Under the pieces are notes generated by a model. That model did not search any database. It was not told the DNA's origin and worked only from the letters and a program-made list of their open reading frames with translations. Below are positions 21,020 to 21,295 of a DNA stretch of 21,295 nucleotides, one piece after another; the stretch's first letter is position 1; each line of letters opens with the position of its first letter. The stretch spans positions 1-21,295 of the forward strand of contig JAJYSL010000057.1 of the NCBI GenBank assembly GCA_021793595.1, read 5' to 3'. The DNA comes from Acidobacteriota bacterium (GTDB lineage Bacteria > Acidobacteriota > Terriglobia > Terriglobales > Acidobacteriaceae). Both the position numbers and the translations under genes were made by a program.

Positions 21020-21295
21020 ATGGTTTTTGAACACATCCTGTGGATGTTCGCGTGCCTGCGCCTGCTGGGCAGCGAGCCTGCAGCCCCATCGCCTGGCATG
21101 ACATTGTTCGCGTATGCGGCAGAGCTGGAGCTGCAGTATTGTAGGCTCCGCGTTTCGGCAGGTGCCGCGGCCAGTAGCGATGCGCGAGAGCTCACACGCG
21201 ACCTTATCGGCATCCTCGGACTACCGCAGGCTGCCGAACCGTTGCCACCCACATTGTTGCCGTTGCTGTTTCGTGATGCGGCAGATCATCTCAAC
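21020..21295 (+). CDS. Orphan protein, right copy, runs off the window
   Basis: The first 92 codons are present and the frame is still open at the edge. It is the paralogue of 72-353, with about 76 of 92 residues identical (MVFEHILWMFACLRLLGSEP, MTLFAYAAELELQYCRLR). GGAGGAA before the ATG is conserved in both copies. Differences are mostly conservative, suggesting that both copies were under selection after duplication. The function is unknown. If the left copy is a guide, the gene ends one or two codons beyond the window, and a recombinase gene could follow. Confidence 0.75.
   Translation, partial: MVFEHILWMFACLRLLGSEPAAPSPGMTLFAYAAELELQYCRLRVSAGAAASSDARELTRDLIGILGLPQAAEPLPPTLLPLLFRDAADHLN
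21020..21295 (+). repeat. Right member of diverged direct repeat
   Basis: It aligns with 72-350 in the same orientation at roughly 80% nucleotide identity by eye. About 20.9 kb separates the two starts. Confidence 0.85.

Overview
The window looks like an acidobacterial chromosome segment. The main clues are a winged-helix/TPR membrane regulator of the type expanded in Acidobacteria, a DUF3617 protein, strong GGAGG-type ribosome binding sites and moderately high GC. The taxon is inferred from gene content only. No rRNA, tRNA or CRISPR array was seen.

Left part (about 1-9300) is an accessory region rich in gene debris. It opens with a 93-residue orphan gene, followed by a decapitated tyrosine recombinase, a hairpin-rich spacer, an intact HigB/HigA-type toxin-antitoxin pair, a structured non-coding stretch and a dead ardC antirestriction gene. 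Next come a membrane-anchored hypothetical protein and a translationally coupled pair made of a small PD-(D/E)XK-like protein and an intact tyrosine recombinase, then a run of small orphan genes. From about 5800 the sequence is a chain of broken genes: a SRAP gene cut after about 76 codons, a 1301-bp IS5-like element whose transposase carries one amber codon, an Rhs-core fragment, an intact Uma2-type nuclease gene, the left end of an IS21-family element, and a TerC fragment.

Right part (9478-20708) is orderly. Every gene lies on the minus strand and spacing is tight (4-bp overlaps to 62-bp gaps), so it reads as one nine-gene operon. In transcription order it encodes a secreted 272-aa protein, a SAM methyltransferase, a zinc-ribbon polytopic membrane protein, a 706-aa secreted protein with Ig-like repeats, two paralogous lipoprotein-like proteins, a 730-aa double-zinc-ribbon/TM/OmpA protein, a secreted DUF3558-like protein and a secreted DUF3617 protein. 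A membrane-spanning winged-helix/TPR regulator lies upstream on the same strand. This cluster is the best candidate for an undescribed system. It appears to be an envelope assembly that links cytoplasmic zinc ribbons to the peptidoglycan, but its function cannot be read from sequence.

The window ends in a second, diverged copy of the orphan gene that begins it (about 76 of 92 residues identical), in the same orientation. The roughly 20.9 kb between the copies is therefore bracketed by old direct repeats.
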